From positions 2,950,499-3,014,498 of the forward strand of contig NW_004454163.1 of the NCBI RefSeq assembly GCF_000283155.1: DNA of 64,000 bases, written 5' to 3'. The notes beneath the pieces are model-generated. The model had not been told where the DNA came from. It searched no databases and saw nothing but the letters and a program-made list of their open reading frames with translations. Positions 22,735 to 33,725 of this stretch are shown piece after piece. A program made the translations under genes and the position numbers. The stretch is from Ceratotherium simum simum. Lineage: Eukaryota; Chordata; Mammalia; Perissodactyla; Rhinocerotidae. Positions within the stretch are counted from its first letter, which is position 1, and every line of letters starts with the position of its first letter.

Positions 22735-25195
22735 TTAAATGCATTTTTTAACTTACAGTAAAATTTACTCTTTGTGGTGTTGAGTTCTAAGCACTTTGGC
22801 AAACACATTGTGTCGTGTATCTACCATCGAAATTATCATAGAGAACAATTCTATCACTACCCAAAATTTCCTCATGTTGCCCCTTCATAGTAAGCTACTC
22901 TTCTCACTCCAACCATTGTCAACCACTGATAAGTTCTTCAACCATATAGTTTTGCCTTTTCCCAAATGTCATATAATGAAATCCTGTGGTATGTAGTATT
23001 TTTGGTTTGACTTCTTTCTTTTAGCAAATGCTTTCAAGATTCAACCATGTTGCTTGTGAGTATCAAATCTGTTTCTTTTTATGGCTGAGTAGTACTCCAT
23101 TGTATGAATGTGCCATAGTTTGTTTATCCAGTCAACCATTGAAAGACATTTGAGTTTTTTACAATTTTTAACAATTATGAATAAAGCTATTATAAATAGT
23201 TCCATATAGGTTTTTGTGTGAACATACATTTTTTATTTCTTTGGGTAACTATTTAGAGTGGGATTCCTGGATCATCTGGTAACCGTATGCTTAACTTTAT
23301 AAGAAATGACCAAAACTTCCCAAAGTGGTTGTACCCTTTTGCCTTCTCACTAGTAATAAATGAAAAATACAGTTTGGATCTGTTTGTGTTTCAGTTTGGG
23401 TAATGTTTATGGCCTAATGCCAATTAGCCTATTGACTAATTATTTCCTCAGCTGTATCAAATCTTCTAATGAGCCTTATAATGATATTCTTCATCCCTGT
23501 TACTATACTTTTATTTCTAACATTTCTAGTTTATTCCATGTCATAGTTTCCATCTCTCTGCTGAAATTGCCTATCTGTTCTTGCACGTTGTCGATCTTTT
23601 CCTTTAGAACCTTCAACATATTAATCATAGTTATTTAAATTCCTTTTCTGATAGTTCCCTCATCTCTGTCATATCTGAATTCAGTTCCATTGATTGCTTT
23701 TCTCTTGGTAGTTCACTACTTTTTCTTTCCTCTCAGTATGCTTCATAATTTTTTGTTGAAAGTTGAACATCTTATGTAGGAATAGAAACTGAGGCAAACG
23801 GCTTCTATGTTTGCATATGCTTTTCATTATACTAGACCTTTATTTTGGGGAATCGAGTCAATCTAGGAAGGGGTTGAATTGAGTCTGGGCTTTCTCGTTG
23901 TTATGGTTACAATTAGTATACCACAGCATTCAAATTCTTCTAGAGATACCTTGCATTTGAGGGGGGACTGATTTGCAGAGGATTTTTTTTCTCAATATCT
24001 GTTTTACCTTTAGCTTGAGGTAGAGGGGAGCCTTTCTACTGTGCCTCAGACGGGGTCTCTCTCTCCACACTCTTGCAACTCTCCCAGCGTTATTTCACTG
24101 TTACCTGTTGCTCAGTGCTTGTTAGCTTAGCGGTGGGGGTGGGGGGGAGCAAGAGGAGTCTGTTATTCTGGTTAAGAATCAGTCTTATGCAAGCACTGTG
24201 TCCCTGGATCTTGAGGATGTGGCCGCCTTAGTGCTCCTGCCTCAGCCACAAGCTGTAGTTCTGGACTCCACACAGATTCCTACTTTCCCCGCAAGGCTAG
24301 AGAGCTTTTTCTGTTCCCTACGCAAGCTAGAATGGTTTTCCCCAGCGCCAAAAGTACAGCAGTGTTTGTTTTCCCTTTGCCTGCAGTTTTAGGCAGTTAT
24401 TCCGCAGGAGAGATAAGGAAGAAGGTTCTGCACATGGCTTCCTGCCTTTACTACAGAGACTACTATTCTTCTCCTCCTCCTGGACTGTACCATTAAACTG
24501 ATTTCTCAAGACTTTCATCAGTCTTTTTTTTGAGAACCAGATGAGGTTCCTGGAGAAGAATGTGCAAGAGGATGTGAATATCCCTTATATCTCTAGCCCC
24601 CAGGGGCTCCCACTCTTTCCAGCTCACTCTTGGCTTCCACCGATTCCTTAACTGAATTCCTTAGCTGGATTCTTCTTAGCGTGTCTGGTCACGTCTGCCC
24701 CAGGTAAACAAGTGCTCACATCCCTCTCTCTTTGCAGACATTTTTCTCTTCTTATCTTTTAGGTTACTTAGTTGTGCTATGACCTCAGTCCTCTCAAAGT
24801 AAACTTATGAATTTGTAGCTTGTCTGACTTTATGTGTCACTGTTATAAGGATGAGAGTGACACCCTTTCTAGCTGTCAACATCCCAAGAGAAAACTGGAA
24901 GTCTTCACATCTTTTTTTTTTTTTTTTTTGGTGAGGAAGGTTAGCCCAGAGCTAACATCTGCTGCCAATCCTCCTCTTTTTGCTGAGGAATATTGACCCT
25001 GGGATAACATGCGTGCCCATCTTCCTCTACTTTATTTGCGAGATGTCTGCTACAGTATGGCTTGATAAGCAGTGTGTAGGTCCGCGCCTGGGATCCAAAT
25101 CCTAGAACCCTGGGCCGCTGAAGAAGAGCATGAGAACTTAACCACTACGCCACTGGGCCAGCCCCTCTTCACATCTTTTTTGAGTCATCACATGC
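22735..25195 (-). mobile_element. Old L1/HAL1-like remnant, interrupted by an ERE
   Basis: 22735-23350 is the reverse complement of an L1M 3' region: ATGGCTGAGTAGTACTCCATTGTATG, GTTTATCCAGTCAACCATTG, TCTTTGGGTAACTATTTAGAGTGGGATTCCTGGATCATCTGGTAAC. From about 23380 to 24900 the sequence changes to the reverse complement of an L1/HAL1 5'-type region (CTGCTGAAATTGCCTATCTGTTC, CATAGTTATTTAAATTCCTTTTCTGATAGTTCCC, GATGAGAGTGACACCCTTTC). The central coding part is missing, so this is either a deleted element or two adjacent copies. No open frame is usable. Confidence 0.7.
24918..25165 (-). mobile_element. ERE SINE (long type)
   Basis: T-run, GGTGAGGAAGGTTAGCCC, two modules, an ACTTTATTTGCGAGATG box, a GGGATCCAAATCC B-box region and a GGGCCAGCCCC head. 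A perfect 16-bp target-site duplication TCTTCACATCTTTTTT lies at 24902-24917 and 25166-25181. Confidence 0.96.
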
Positions 25196-25379
25196 ATTTA
25201 GGATTACTGCCCTCACCTTTCAATACATTAGCCTTAAACACCTACTTTGTTTGCTAATATGTAGACCAAACTTCATTTACATAGCCAAAAGTTCTTCACT
25301 AGTTCCATCCATTTTATCCCTGTGGAACCCTGATTACCCTTGTACACATCTAAGCTGGTAGGTTGAAACAGTAGCACAC

Positions 25380-25540
25380 TACAGTGGCAATCAGAACTCG
25401 TTTATCAAGTCTCCTACTAACAGTATGACTCTGAGCTTTATTTTAATGTCTTTTGATCTCAGCTTTCTCAAATTAGGAAGTTAGGGTAGACAGCCTTTAT
25501 AATCTTTTCTAGTGTAATAATTTTTGGAATAGTCTGTTAT
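25380..25540 (+). repeat. MIR/MIR3-like fragment
   Basis: CTGAGCTTTATTTTAATGTC, GATCTCAGCTTTCTCAAATTAGG and a following AGTTAGGGTAGACAGCCTTTATAATC stretch are weakly MIR3-like. Confidence 0.4.
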
Positions 25541-25764
25541 TTTTAATCTTTTTTTGTTAATTACTCAATTGTGTCCCATTATGTTTAGTTATTACCATGA
25601 AGTTTCCCCAGACTAATGAGTCTACAGCACAGTGGTTAAGCCAGCAAGCCCAGGAGTGAAACTGCCTAGGTTCAAATCTTACTCGACCCACTATGATACT
25701 CTATACACCTTGGGCAAATTATTTTTTATAAGCCTCAGTTTTCTCATATATAAAGTGAAAATGA

Positions 25765-26081
25765 GGGCCGGCCCTGTGGCTTAGTGGTTAAGTGCGCACA
25801 CTCTGCTACTGGCGGCCCAGGTTCGGATCCCGGGCGCGAACAACGCACCACTTCTCCAGCCATGTTGAGGCCGCGTCCCACATACAGCAACTAGAAGGAT
25901 CTGCAACTATGACATACAACTATCTACTGGGGCTTTGGGGAAAAAAAAAAAAAGGAGGAGGATTGGCAATAGATGTTAGCTCAGAGCCGGTCTTCCCCAG
26001 TGAAAAGAGGAGGATTAGCACAGATGTTAGCTCAGGGCTGATCTTCCTCACAAAAATAAATAAATAAATAAATAAAAATAA
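25765..26081 (+). mobile_element. ERE SINE (type with CATACAACTATCTACTGGGGC insert)
   Basis: Starts GGGCCGGCCCTGTGGCTTAGTGG, with a GGTTCGGATCC B box, CACATACAGCAACTAGAAGG, the type-specific ATACAACTATCTACTGGGGC segment, an A-rich stretch, two modules and an (AATA)n tail. A perfect 15-bp target-site duplication ATAAAGTGAAAATGA lies at 25750-25764 and 26082-26096. Confidence 0.97.
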
Positions 26082-26114
26082 ATAAAGTGAAAATGATAAA
26101 ATAATATAGTTATC

Positions 26115-26262
26115 TTTTTTATTTATTTTTTGCATTTTTTTAAATTGATGTCATAATAGTTTATGACATTGTGCCATTTCAGTTGTACATTATTATCTGA
26201 CAGTCGCCATATAAATGCGCCCTTTCACCCCATGTGCCTACCCTCCAACCCCCTTCCCCCTG
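26115..26262 (-). mobile_element. Strongly 5'-truncated L1 3' end
   Basis: The T-rich left end followed by TTGATGTCATAATAGTTTATGACATTGTGCCATTTCAGTTGTACATTATT is the reverse complement of an L1 3' UTR of the type found in equids. Only about 150 bases remain. Flanks AATATAGTTAT and AATATACAGTTAT are similar, which suggests a target-site duplication. Confidence 0.75.
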
Positions 26263-26310
26263 AATATACAGTTATTTAAATAAAGATGTAAATTATCTAG
26301 CACAGAGTCT

Positions 26311-26865
26311 ATAAGAGCTGAACAGACACTACTTAAAAATTTTCCAAAACAGTGGCTGAAAATCAAACCAGGGCCAGGTACTTGACTGCTCTCTAACTGA
26401 GGATGGCAATGGAGGAAGGTGGACTGACATTTACACATGTCCTAGTTGGAGTTTATCATCTGGAACTTTTTAAGAATTTACCTAACATTAAGAAAAACCA
26501 AGACTGGATCACAGTCCTAGAGTTTTGGAAAAGGACTATCCTCACCAAGAAAATGCATGCTGGCCCTTGAACTTGGATCAATAATTTTGTGTTCCTGACC
26601 TAAAGAAAATTGGCCACAAGTACTAAATGACTGTCCATATTTTCTTCCTTTTCATGTCTCATTTAAAAAACAATCTTGTCTGAATAGAACATTTCTTTCT
26701 GCTTGATGAAGTGTGCTTTATTCTGATTTTAAAGAGAGTAATAGAATTCAGAAAAGTAGAAAAGAATGACATTGGTATACTTGGGCCAATTCAAAAAGTA
26801 GAAAGCATGTGGTTGGAGAACAAGAACAAAAATATAAATTTATAGTTTTTAATAAAATTAGAGAA
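26311..26865. other. Unique sequence
   Basis: No repeat or gene recognised. Confidence 0.5.
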
Positions 26866-26869
26866 GCTG

Positions 26870-27050
26870 CTCCCATTTTTGTGGGTGCATCATTCCTTTT
26901 GGGGACTCTATGAAAAATACAGATTCCAGATCCCTACTCTACCAGAAATTCTCATTCATTTGATCAGCTAGGTCCAAGAAGTCTATTTTAACACACTCCC
27001 TAGGTTACCCTGGTGTGTTTTCAGATTTGGAAACTGCTACTAGATTATCG
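26870..27050. repeat. MER5-like hAT-Charlie remnant
   Basis: GGGTGCATCATTCC, ACAGATTCCAGATCCC, AGAAATTCTCATTCATTTGATCAG, CACTCCCTAGGTTACCCTGGTG and TTTGGAAACTGCTACTAG follow the order of the MER5-type element. Confidence 0.5.
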
Positions 27051-27600
27051 GGGTCATTAGCCATGTTTTAAAGAGTAATTATAGTGTAGTCTTGAAAATG
27101 CCCATAGTTGACCATTACAGAGGTGAGCCTAATATGCGTAAGATATTCATAGAAGCCAGCAGAGCTTCTCCCAAAGGTCAGGATCGGGAAACGTGGGCAA
27201 AGCTATAAAAGGAATACTCACTTAGCCTCAAGCCCCCTGTGTTGGGTACTGGATGATTCCTAGGCTCTTCTATCCTCTCCCACAGTTGAGGACTCATCAG
27301 TCTTCTAATTCCTACACTTCATCCTGACAAGTTTTAACCTAATACTCCAAAATTAACAACACTTCCCTCAGCTGCAATTCTGGTCTCAGTCTTAAACTGA
27401 GGTTCTGATAATAGCTTCTGCCTTCTCCCTTGTGACCAAGCCCCAGTTTAATGTGCCAGGCTCTCTAGAATTGGTGACCCTGTTTTATTCATGCTAATGC
27501 CTCTCATTCCATACTGGGAACCCAAGAACTCACACTAAACCCAAACCCAGTGGCTGGGTCTTGTTGCGGAGGGCAGATATTTTCACTGATATTGGCGGCC
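27051..27600. other. Unique sequence
   Basis: No repeat or gene recognised. Confidence 0.5.
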
Positions 27601-27604
27601 AGCT

Positions 27605-27850
27605 TGCCTGCCTGCTCTCCATGCCATCACCTGCTCCTGGGTCCTATGATTGAGCTTGATTCAAACCCCAGTCTCCACATTTTCAAACTCATGATTCTGG
27701 CCAGGTTATTTTCTCTCTGAGCTCCAGGTTCCTCATCTTTAAAATGTTACTAGCAATAATTTCCTCATGGTAATAAAGACTAAATATGATTACATATGAA
27801 CTGAAATGCTAAGTCTGGTAGCTGGTGCTCAACTGCTGCTAATTCATTCT
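27605..27850 (+). repeat. MIR SINE, diverged
   Basis: TGATTCAAACCCCAGTCTCCAC, CTGGCCAGGTTATTTTCTCTCTGAGCTCCAGGTTCCTCATCTTTAAAATG, and GCTAAGTCTGGTAGCTGGTGCTCAA match MIR parts in order. Confidence 0.65.
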
Positions 27851-28554
27851 CTAATAGGACTCACTTATCGAGACACTGGGCTTCCTTAATGAACGCCTCC
27901 CTCTATTTTCCTCTGGCTCCCTTCTCCTCTCCTCAAAACTGCTTGATTAAAATATGGTTATTTTTACCCTTTAGAGCTATGTTTCTCAATCTTTCTCTCA
28001 TTATGGCACATCCGAAGTGATCACACTTTAACAGAAAAATAGGGCAAGGGGATAAAATTGGTGATGAACAGATATCAGCCCAGACGCTCCAGCCTTCTCA
28101 GGCCCAACCTGGAAGCCCTGTGTGCTAAGCTGATTACTTATCAGCCCATCTGTAACTCATCACTTAATACCAGTTAGGAAATTTTCTTCAACACACATGT
28201 TCTGCCACTAGACTAGACTTTCTTCTAATACCTACAATTGTGTCTGTTTCCTAACAGCTACCACACCCAAGCAGGTGGCCCTGTTTCCAGACTGATTGTT
28301 CTAGTCAGCTCATTACAGGTAAATGGAGATGCTTTGAGAACAGACTCATCCAATAAGACATCAGTTCACTACCAGTCACTCAATTATACGCATCACAGAT
28401 GAGCATTTTTTAAAACTTAGCCCTAGAAAAGAAAACTGGCAGTCAATATTACTTGTAGATTAATACCCTACAGGAATGAGCAAATAGAGGCAAAGAGGTT
28501 TAAATAATTTTGTGTTTGTAATATCTTTTAGAGAATGTATACACATCAGGATGG
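27851..28554. other. Unique sequence, possible old repeat at 27980-28150
   Basis: TATGTTTCTCAATCTTTCTCTCATTATGGCACAT followed by AACAGAAAAATAGGGCAAGG looks repeat-like, but I cannot name it. No gene is visible. Confidence 0.35.
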
Positions 28555-28850
28555 GTAACATTACGCTGTGATAACAAACAATCCCAAAATAGTGATTTAA
28601 AATAACAGGATTTATTTCTTGCTCATGCTACACATTCACTGCAGGTAAACTGGGACTGTGTTCCATGTTTTAGTCTTTCTCTAAGACCGAGGCTAACAGA
28701 GCAGCCCCCAACTGTATTGTAGGCCAGTCATTGAGGCAGAAGAAAACAACAATATGGCAAATCAAATGCTGATTCTTAAGTTTCCACCTGAAAGTGCCTC
28801 ACATCACTATCATTGGCCAGATGATGAAGAGAAGTCACATGGGGCATGCA
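28555..28850 (+). repeat. Old interspersed repeat, family not assigned
   Basis: CTGTGATAACAAACAATCCCAAAATAGTGATTTAAAATAACAGGATTTATTTCTTGCTCATGCTAC, then CCGAGGCTAACAGAGCAGCC and CATTGGCCAGATGATGAAGAGAAGTCACATGG, follow a widespread mammalian repeat phrase. Two weaker relatives lie at 35030 and 36465. Confidence 0.5.
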
Positions 28851-28929
28851 GCTGTATACTGCCTCTGTGATGGCTTTCTTTCTGCACCCCTGGTAAGATC
28901 CCCCCATTATCTGTATACGGATCTATTTT

Positions 28930-30640
28930 TCCTCTATTTTTAAACAGATTTATTGAGGTATAACTTACATACTGTAATACTTGCCCACTGTAAGTATAGA
29001 GTTCAATGCTTCTTTTAGTAAATTTACTAAAAGAGGGTTGTGCAACCGTCACCCCAATCCAATTTTCAAGCATTTCCATCACTCTGAAAATTTCCCTTGT
29101 GCTCATTTGCAGTCAATCCCCATTCCAACTCCAGCCCCAGGCAGCCACTGCTCCTCTCTCTGTCCCTATAGATATTCATTTTCTGGGTGTTTCATATAAA
29201 TGGAATTGTACCATATATTGTCTTTGTGTCTGTCTTCTTTCACTTGACATAATGTTGTTAAAGTTCATCTACGTTGTAGTGTGTTTCCGAAGTTTATTCT
29301 TTTCCATTGCTGAAGAATATCCAATTGTACGGATATACCACATTTTGTTTAGTCATTCACCACTTGATGGATAATCGGATTGCTTCCAATTTTTTTGCTC
29401 TTACAAAAAATGCTCCAATGGACATTTGCATGTTTTTCAACTCTAGAATTTCCATTTACTTCTTTCTATTAGATTATTTTTCTTTATTGGTGTTCAATAT
29501 TGATTTTCAATATTGATAATATTGATATTCCCCATTTTTGAGCCATTGTCAACATATTTTCCTTTAGTTCTTAAATGTAGGTATATGAATTCCCTGAGTT
29601 CTTCAAACATATTTATAATACCTGTTTGGAAGTCTTTGCTAAATCCAGTCTATGGGCCCACTCAAGAGATAATTTCTATTGACTACTTTTTACCTGAGCA
29701 TGGTTCACACTTTCCTGGGTTTTGGGTTTTCTTTTTTTTGCATGTTTTGTAAATTTTTGTAGAAAACTAAACATTTTAGATAATATATTCTAGCAACTCT
29801 GGATTAGATTTTCTTTTCTTGTTTTCTTTGTAGGTTTTTTTCTCTTACTGTTTTTGTTGTTTGATTGTTTGTTGATTTTTTTAAAGTAATCTACTTGGAT
29901 CTAATCTGAAGAATTTGTCACTCCTGTGATGTGAGGCTGCTGATGTGTCTGCTCAGCTTTTTTGTTAATATTTATACTTTTTAACCTAGCTTTGTAGGAG
30001 TGACCCCTGGGTACGCATAACTTAATTGTCAGTCAATTTTTGAACACAAGTTGTGCTCAAACACCTAGTTCCCGTAAGGCTTCCCCCTCTGCTGGTGAAT
30101 CTGTGTTTGGTTTGAGGAGCACATTCAAAGTCTGGGCAGTTTTCAGGTCAGCCTGGCTTTCACTTTCTGTCCTCCCTTCTCAGGTCTCCACTACACGTGC
30201 ACACAGGCCTCCAGACAGTCAGGGATATGTAGAATGATTATCAAGTCCCTCAATTACTGTCTTCCTGCTAAATATCCTTCTGTCTTCTGGCGTGCTACCT
30301 GCCCCAGCCAGGACTGCACCCGCAGGCTAGGATTGCTGCAGGGTTTTCCCATTTGCTGCTGGTTGAGACTTTTCCAGCCTCCACTCCAAATAAAGTCAGC
30401 CCTCTCTAGCAGTGAAGGTGCTGGTTTTCACGGCCAGCCAGCTCTGGTAAAAGAACTACTGTGTCATCTGAACTGAGATGGGGCAGATGGACAGCCTCTA
30501 GGCAAGAATGCCAGACTTCTACTGCTTTTCCCAAAGGTTAGCAGTTTTTTTCTGGATCTATGTCTCTCACTTTGTTGTTCACATTTGGTAGATTCCAGAG
30601 CCCTGAAATGATTTTTTTCACACTTTTATAGTTATTTTTA
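28930..30640 (-). mobile_element. Old L1/HAL1-like remnant
   Basis: 28935-29440 is the reverse complement of an L1M 3' UTR: ACAGATTTATTGAGGTATAACTTACATAC, GTGCAACCGTCACCCCAATCC, TTTCATATAAATGGAATTGTACC, GGATATACCACATTTTGTTTAG. From about 29560 to 30640 it continues as an L1/HAL1 5'-type region (CAAACATATTTATAATACCTG, ACTGACTTTTTACCTG-like, TCACACTTTCCTGGG). As at 22.7 kb, the central coding part is absent. It includes an exact palindrome at 29011-29034. Confidence 0.7.
29011..29034. repeat. Perfect 24-bp palindrome
   Basis: Each half is TCTTTTAGTAAA or its exact reverse complement, with no spacer. It lies inside the L1 3' UTR. In the usual L1 phrase AGTAAATTTAC is followed directly by AGAGTTGTGC, so a few extra bases here complete the palindrome. 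Confidence 0.9.
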
Positions 30641-30975
30641 GGGGAAGAGGACTTGTCAATCTCCTCAATCTTGTATAGCTGGAAGTCCTGCCTATTTTCC
30701 TTTTATCGTGTGATCAATTCAAGCTTCCACAACACTAAGCTGCAAATATATATAACCAAATGGTTCAAGGTAATCAGCAGAATAAAGGAGGCTTCATTTA
30801 ACAGGATCCAACCTTCATATGAGGCAAGTGGGGATTATAAATAGTATTATATTTCCTTTTCTAACAACAATATCCCACAAGTATTTTTGGTGTGAACTTG
30901 GCTGTGTGAGTCATATTTTTTCTTTTTTCTTCTTATAAAAAATAAGAGAGCAACAGGACATACAACATCCCAAAT
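30641..30975. other. Unique sequence
   Basis: No feature recognised. Confidence 0.45.
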
Positions 30976-32110
30976 GAACAATAGCATTTAATATATATAG
31001 TCTCTCACTGTCTCATTCGGAAAACACTTTCTTAACTTCCAGAATACTTCCTCTTCTGTTACTTCAATAGTTATTCTTTCTCTCCTCCTGGCCTCTCAAT
31101 TTTGTGTGCCCCAGTGCTAAGTTTTTGACTCTCTTCTATTCATTATCCACACACAGATATATTTGGTGGTTCATTCAGGCTCTCAGGTTTAAATGTCATC
31201 TTTAAGCTAATGAGGCCCAGATATGCAACCACCTACTTGACATTTCTATTAGGCTATCTTGTAGACAGTTAAAACTGAACATATCTAAAACAAAACTCTT
31301 GGTTTCTGACCATATCCCAAACCCGCTCCTCCCACAATCTTTCCATCCATCCAATTTTTGGGCCAAAAACCTAGGAATCACCTGAGTTGACTCTGCTCCC
31401 TTTCACTCCACGTCTAATCCACCAGCATGTCTTATGGGGGTCATAACTCAACATATATCCAGAATATGAATTTATTGTACTCTCTCACTGCCGTCATCCT
31501 AGACTAAGCCACGTTTATCACTCACCTGGGCTCCTGTTATATCCTCTGTGATGTTCTCCCTGCTCCCATATGGTCAGCTCTCTTTTAAAATATGTAAATT
31601 AAATCTTATCATTACTTGGCCCAATCATTTCTTACAGAATAAAATCCAAGCTTTGCACCATGGATTGGTGTGACCCATGTCTACCTCTCTGGCCTCTTCC
31701 ATTCCACTCACTCTGACCTTCTGTATCTTTCACACGCACACATCTTTCCCACCTCAGGGCCTTTGCCCTCACTCTTTCCTCTGCTTAGAGGAAAGTAAGT
31801 ACTCTATTCCCTCAATTTTTGCAGGATCACAACTTCACTTTATTTGTGCTTATCTATAATGTGAATTTTACTGAAAGAATGTTCTTGAATATTTTGACCA
31901 CTTTATTTAGAATATTGCCCTCCCAACACACTCTATCCATTAAGGTACTCTATTTTTCTTGAAAGTACTTTTTACTACTTAAGTTTCCCTTATATATTGA
32001 TTTGTGGTTTTATTATTGTCTGTCTCCTTACTATAATACAAGCTCAACAGGGCAGAAATTCTTCTCTTATTTGCCATTGTATCTCTAATGTCTGATACTT
32101 AATACATATC
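30976..32110 (+). repeat. LINE-2 (L2) 3' region, about 1.1 kb
   Basis: Landmarks in order: AACTGAACATATCTAAAAC, CAATTTTTGGGCCAAAAACCTAGG, CCACGTCTAATCCACCAGCA, CAGAATAAAATCCAAGCTTTGCACC, CACCTCAGGGCCTTTGCCCTCAC, TTATTATTGTCTGTCTCC, ATACAAGCTCAACAGGGCAG. These follow the long non-coding 3' part of L2. No coding frame is kept. Confidence 0.65.
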
Positions 32111-32417
32111 GATAATTGAAAAACATAAAGAGAAGAATAAATTGCATATACAAGAGTTATAGTGAAGGAATTATGTACCTAAATGTCTCTGTATTTGTTT
32201 AGCATAAATGAGTATTTTTCTACTTATGATGCATCCATACAATTCCTAGGATTTTGTAATTTATTAATTTTAAAATTACAAAATATGACACGTTAATTGT
32301 AAAAAAATCTAAAGATGAATAAATAAAAAGCTAAGAGAGCCCCACTCCTGAAAGTTTATGTATACTTCAAGTATGTGCACACATACGTTTACATTATATA
32401 CACACACCCACACATTT

Positions 32418-32670
32418 TTGTTGTTAGTGCCCTCCAGTCGATTCTGACTCCCAGTGACCCTGTGTACAGCAGAACAGAAACCTGCTGGTCTTTTTGTACC
32501 ATCTTCTCACCTTTGGGCACCATATCAGACAATGCTCCACTACTATTCACAAGGTTTTCATGGCCAGTTTTTTTGAAAGTAGGTGGCCAGTTCTTTCTTC
32601 CTAGTCAGTCTTAGTATAGAAGTGCCACTAAAACCTGTCCACCATGGGTGACCTTGCTGGTATTTTCTGG
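32418..32670 (-). mobile_element. Second SINE family (RTE-like tail), head missing
   Basis: On the minus strand the element ends in GTCAGAATCGACT (32448-32436) followed by a GGAGGGCACTAACAACAA terminus, like the 3' ends of RTE-clade LINEs and the SINEs that borrow them. The body (CACCATGGGTGACC..GCTGG on the plus strand) matches the copy at 50693-50950 almost throughout. Its tRNA-derived head is absent, cut at about 32668 where a TA microsatellite begins. Confidence 0.7.
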
Positions 32671-32806
32671 TATATATATAAATATAATGTTTATATACAA
32701 ATACAAATATATATATTCCATATATGCATATATATTAAGGTTATATAGTGGATATTCTTCCACAGCTTTCTCTATGTGCATATAAACATATATACAGATA
32801 TATAGG
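32671..32806. repeat. AT-rich simple repeat
   Basis: TATATATAAATATA, ATATATATTCC and ATATATGCATATATAT dominate. It lies between the truncated SINE and an ERE. Confidence 0.75.
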
Positions 32807-32819
32807 GTTGTGTGTTTTT

Positions 32820-33084
32820 TTTTTTTTTTTTAGTGAAGAAGATTCATTCTGAGCTAATGTCTGTTGCCAATCTTCCTCTTTTTTTGGTTGAAGAAGATTA
32901 GCCTTGAGCTAACATCTATGCTAATCCTCCTCCACTTTATATGTGGTTCACCGCCACGGCATGGCTTGACAAGTGGTGTAGGTCCACGCCTGAGATCCCA
33001 ACCCCCGAACCTGGGCCCCCGAAGCAGAGCAAGCCCAACTCAACCACCACACCACGGGGCCGGCCCCTAGAGCTTTTTGTCAAA
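32820..33084 (-). mobile_element. ERE SINE with 17 extra bases at its 5' side
   Basis: T-run, two modules, ACTTTATATGTGG, GAGATCCCAACC and a GGGGCCGGCCCC head ending at 33067. The 13-bp duplication GTTGTGTGTTTTT is at 32807-32819 and 33085-33097, so 17 bases (33068-33084) lie between the ERE head and the right duplication. Confidence 0.9.
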
Positions 33085-33329
33085 GTTGTGTGTTTTTACA
33101 AAACTAGCATCATATTGTGTATATGCTACAGTAAGTGCTTTTTGCATATAATAACACATCTTGGACAAGCATCCAGCACAAATATATTTAATATAATATT
33201 CTATAATATGTGTATAGCCATTTATTATTTGATGGATGTTCAGATTGTTACTAGTTTTTTGTGATTAAAATAACATTGTGATATATAATTGTACTTATAT
33301 CTTTATATATTGGTGCTTCTATTTCTGTA

Positions 33330-33725
33330 GAATGGATTCTTATAGCATCGTCATAAATGTTCTCTTCTCTTCTCCTCCTAGGCACATAGAAGCATTGTCC
33401 TTCCTGGATCTTTTTAGGTTAAGTGTGGCCCTGTGGCATGCTTTGTCCTATGAAATGTGAGCAGAGGTGATGGATGTCCCTTCTGAGAGCTGTTTTAAGG
33501 TCCAGTGCAGGTTTGCCACATCCTGTTCTCCCTTCATAGTGACTGTGGAAGCCTCTGCGGAGATGGGTCCTCTCTCAGCCTGGGTCCTTAAGTGACTACA
33601 GTCAGCAGTCTCTTACAGTCAGCCTGCACTGCTCTTAGCACAAATAAACCCCTCTTGCCTTAAGCTTCTGAAATTTCTGTTTCTATATGCAATATAATCT
33701 AGCCTTGCCTAGCAGATTCATTTTC
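33330..33725 (+). repeat. LTR-like old repeat inserted in L1, family not assigned
   Basis: ATGAAATGTGAGCAGAGGTGATGGATGTCCCTTC, GTGCAGGTTTGCCACATCC, CTCTCAGCCTGGGTCCTTAAGTGACTAC, AGCCTGCACTGCTC, an AATAAA at about 33643, and CTAGCCTTGCCTAGCAG near the end. This layout, with a polyadenylation signal near the 3' end, resembles a common old mammalian LTR-type repeat. No internal retroviral coding sequence is present. Confidence 0.45.

Larger units (their letters stand above)
25625..26310 (+). repeat. MIR SINE split by an ERE and an L1 end
   Basis: Head: ACAGCACAGTGGTTAAGCC, CTGCCTAGGTTCAAATC, CACCTTGGGCAAATT, CCTCAGTTTTCTCATATATAAAGTG. After the ERE: GAAAATGATAAAATAATATAG. After the L1 piece: AAGATGTAAATTATCTAGCACAGAGTC, the MIR tail. 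The three parts read as one MIR with two later insertions. Confidence 0.8.

Noticed and set aside
33330..33725. Endogenous retrovirus
   Set aside because: Only an LTR-like segment with an AATAAA is present. There is no gag, pol or env sequence and no second LTR, and the family is not certain.
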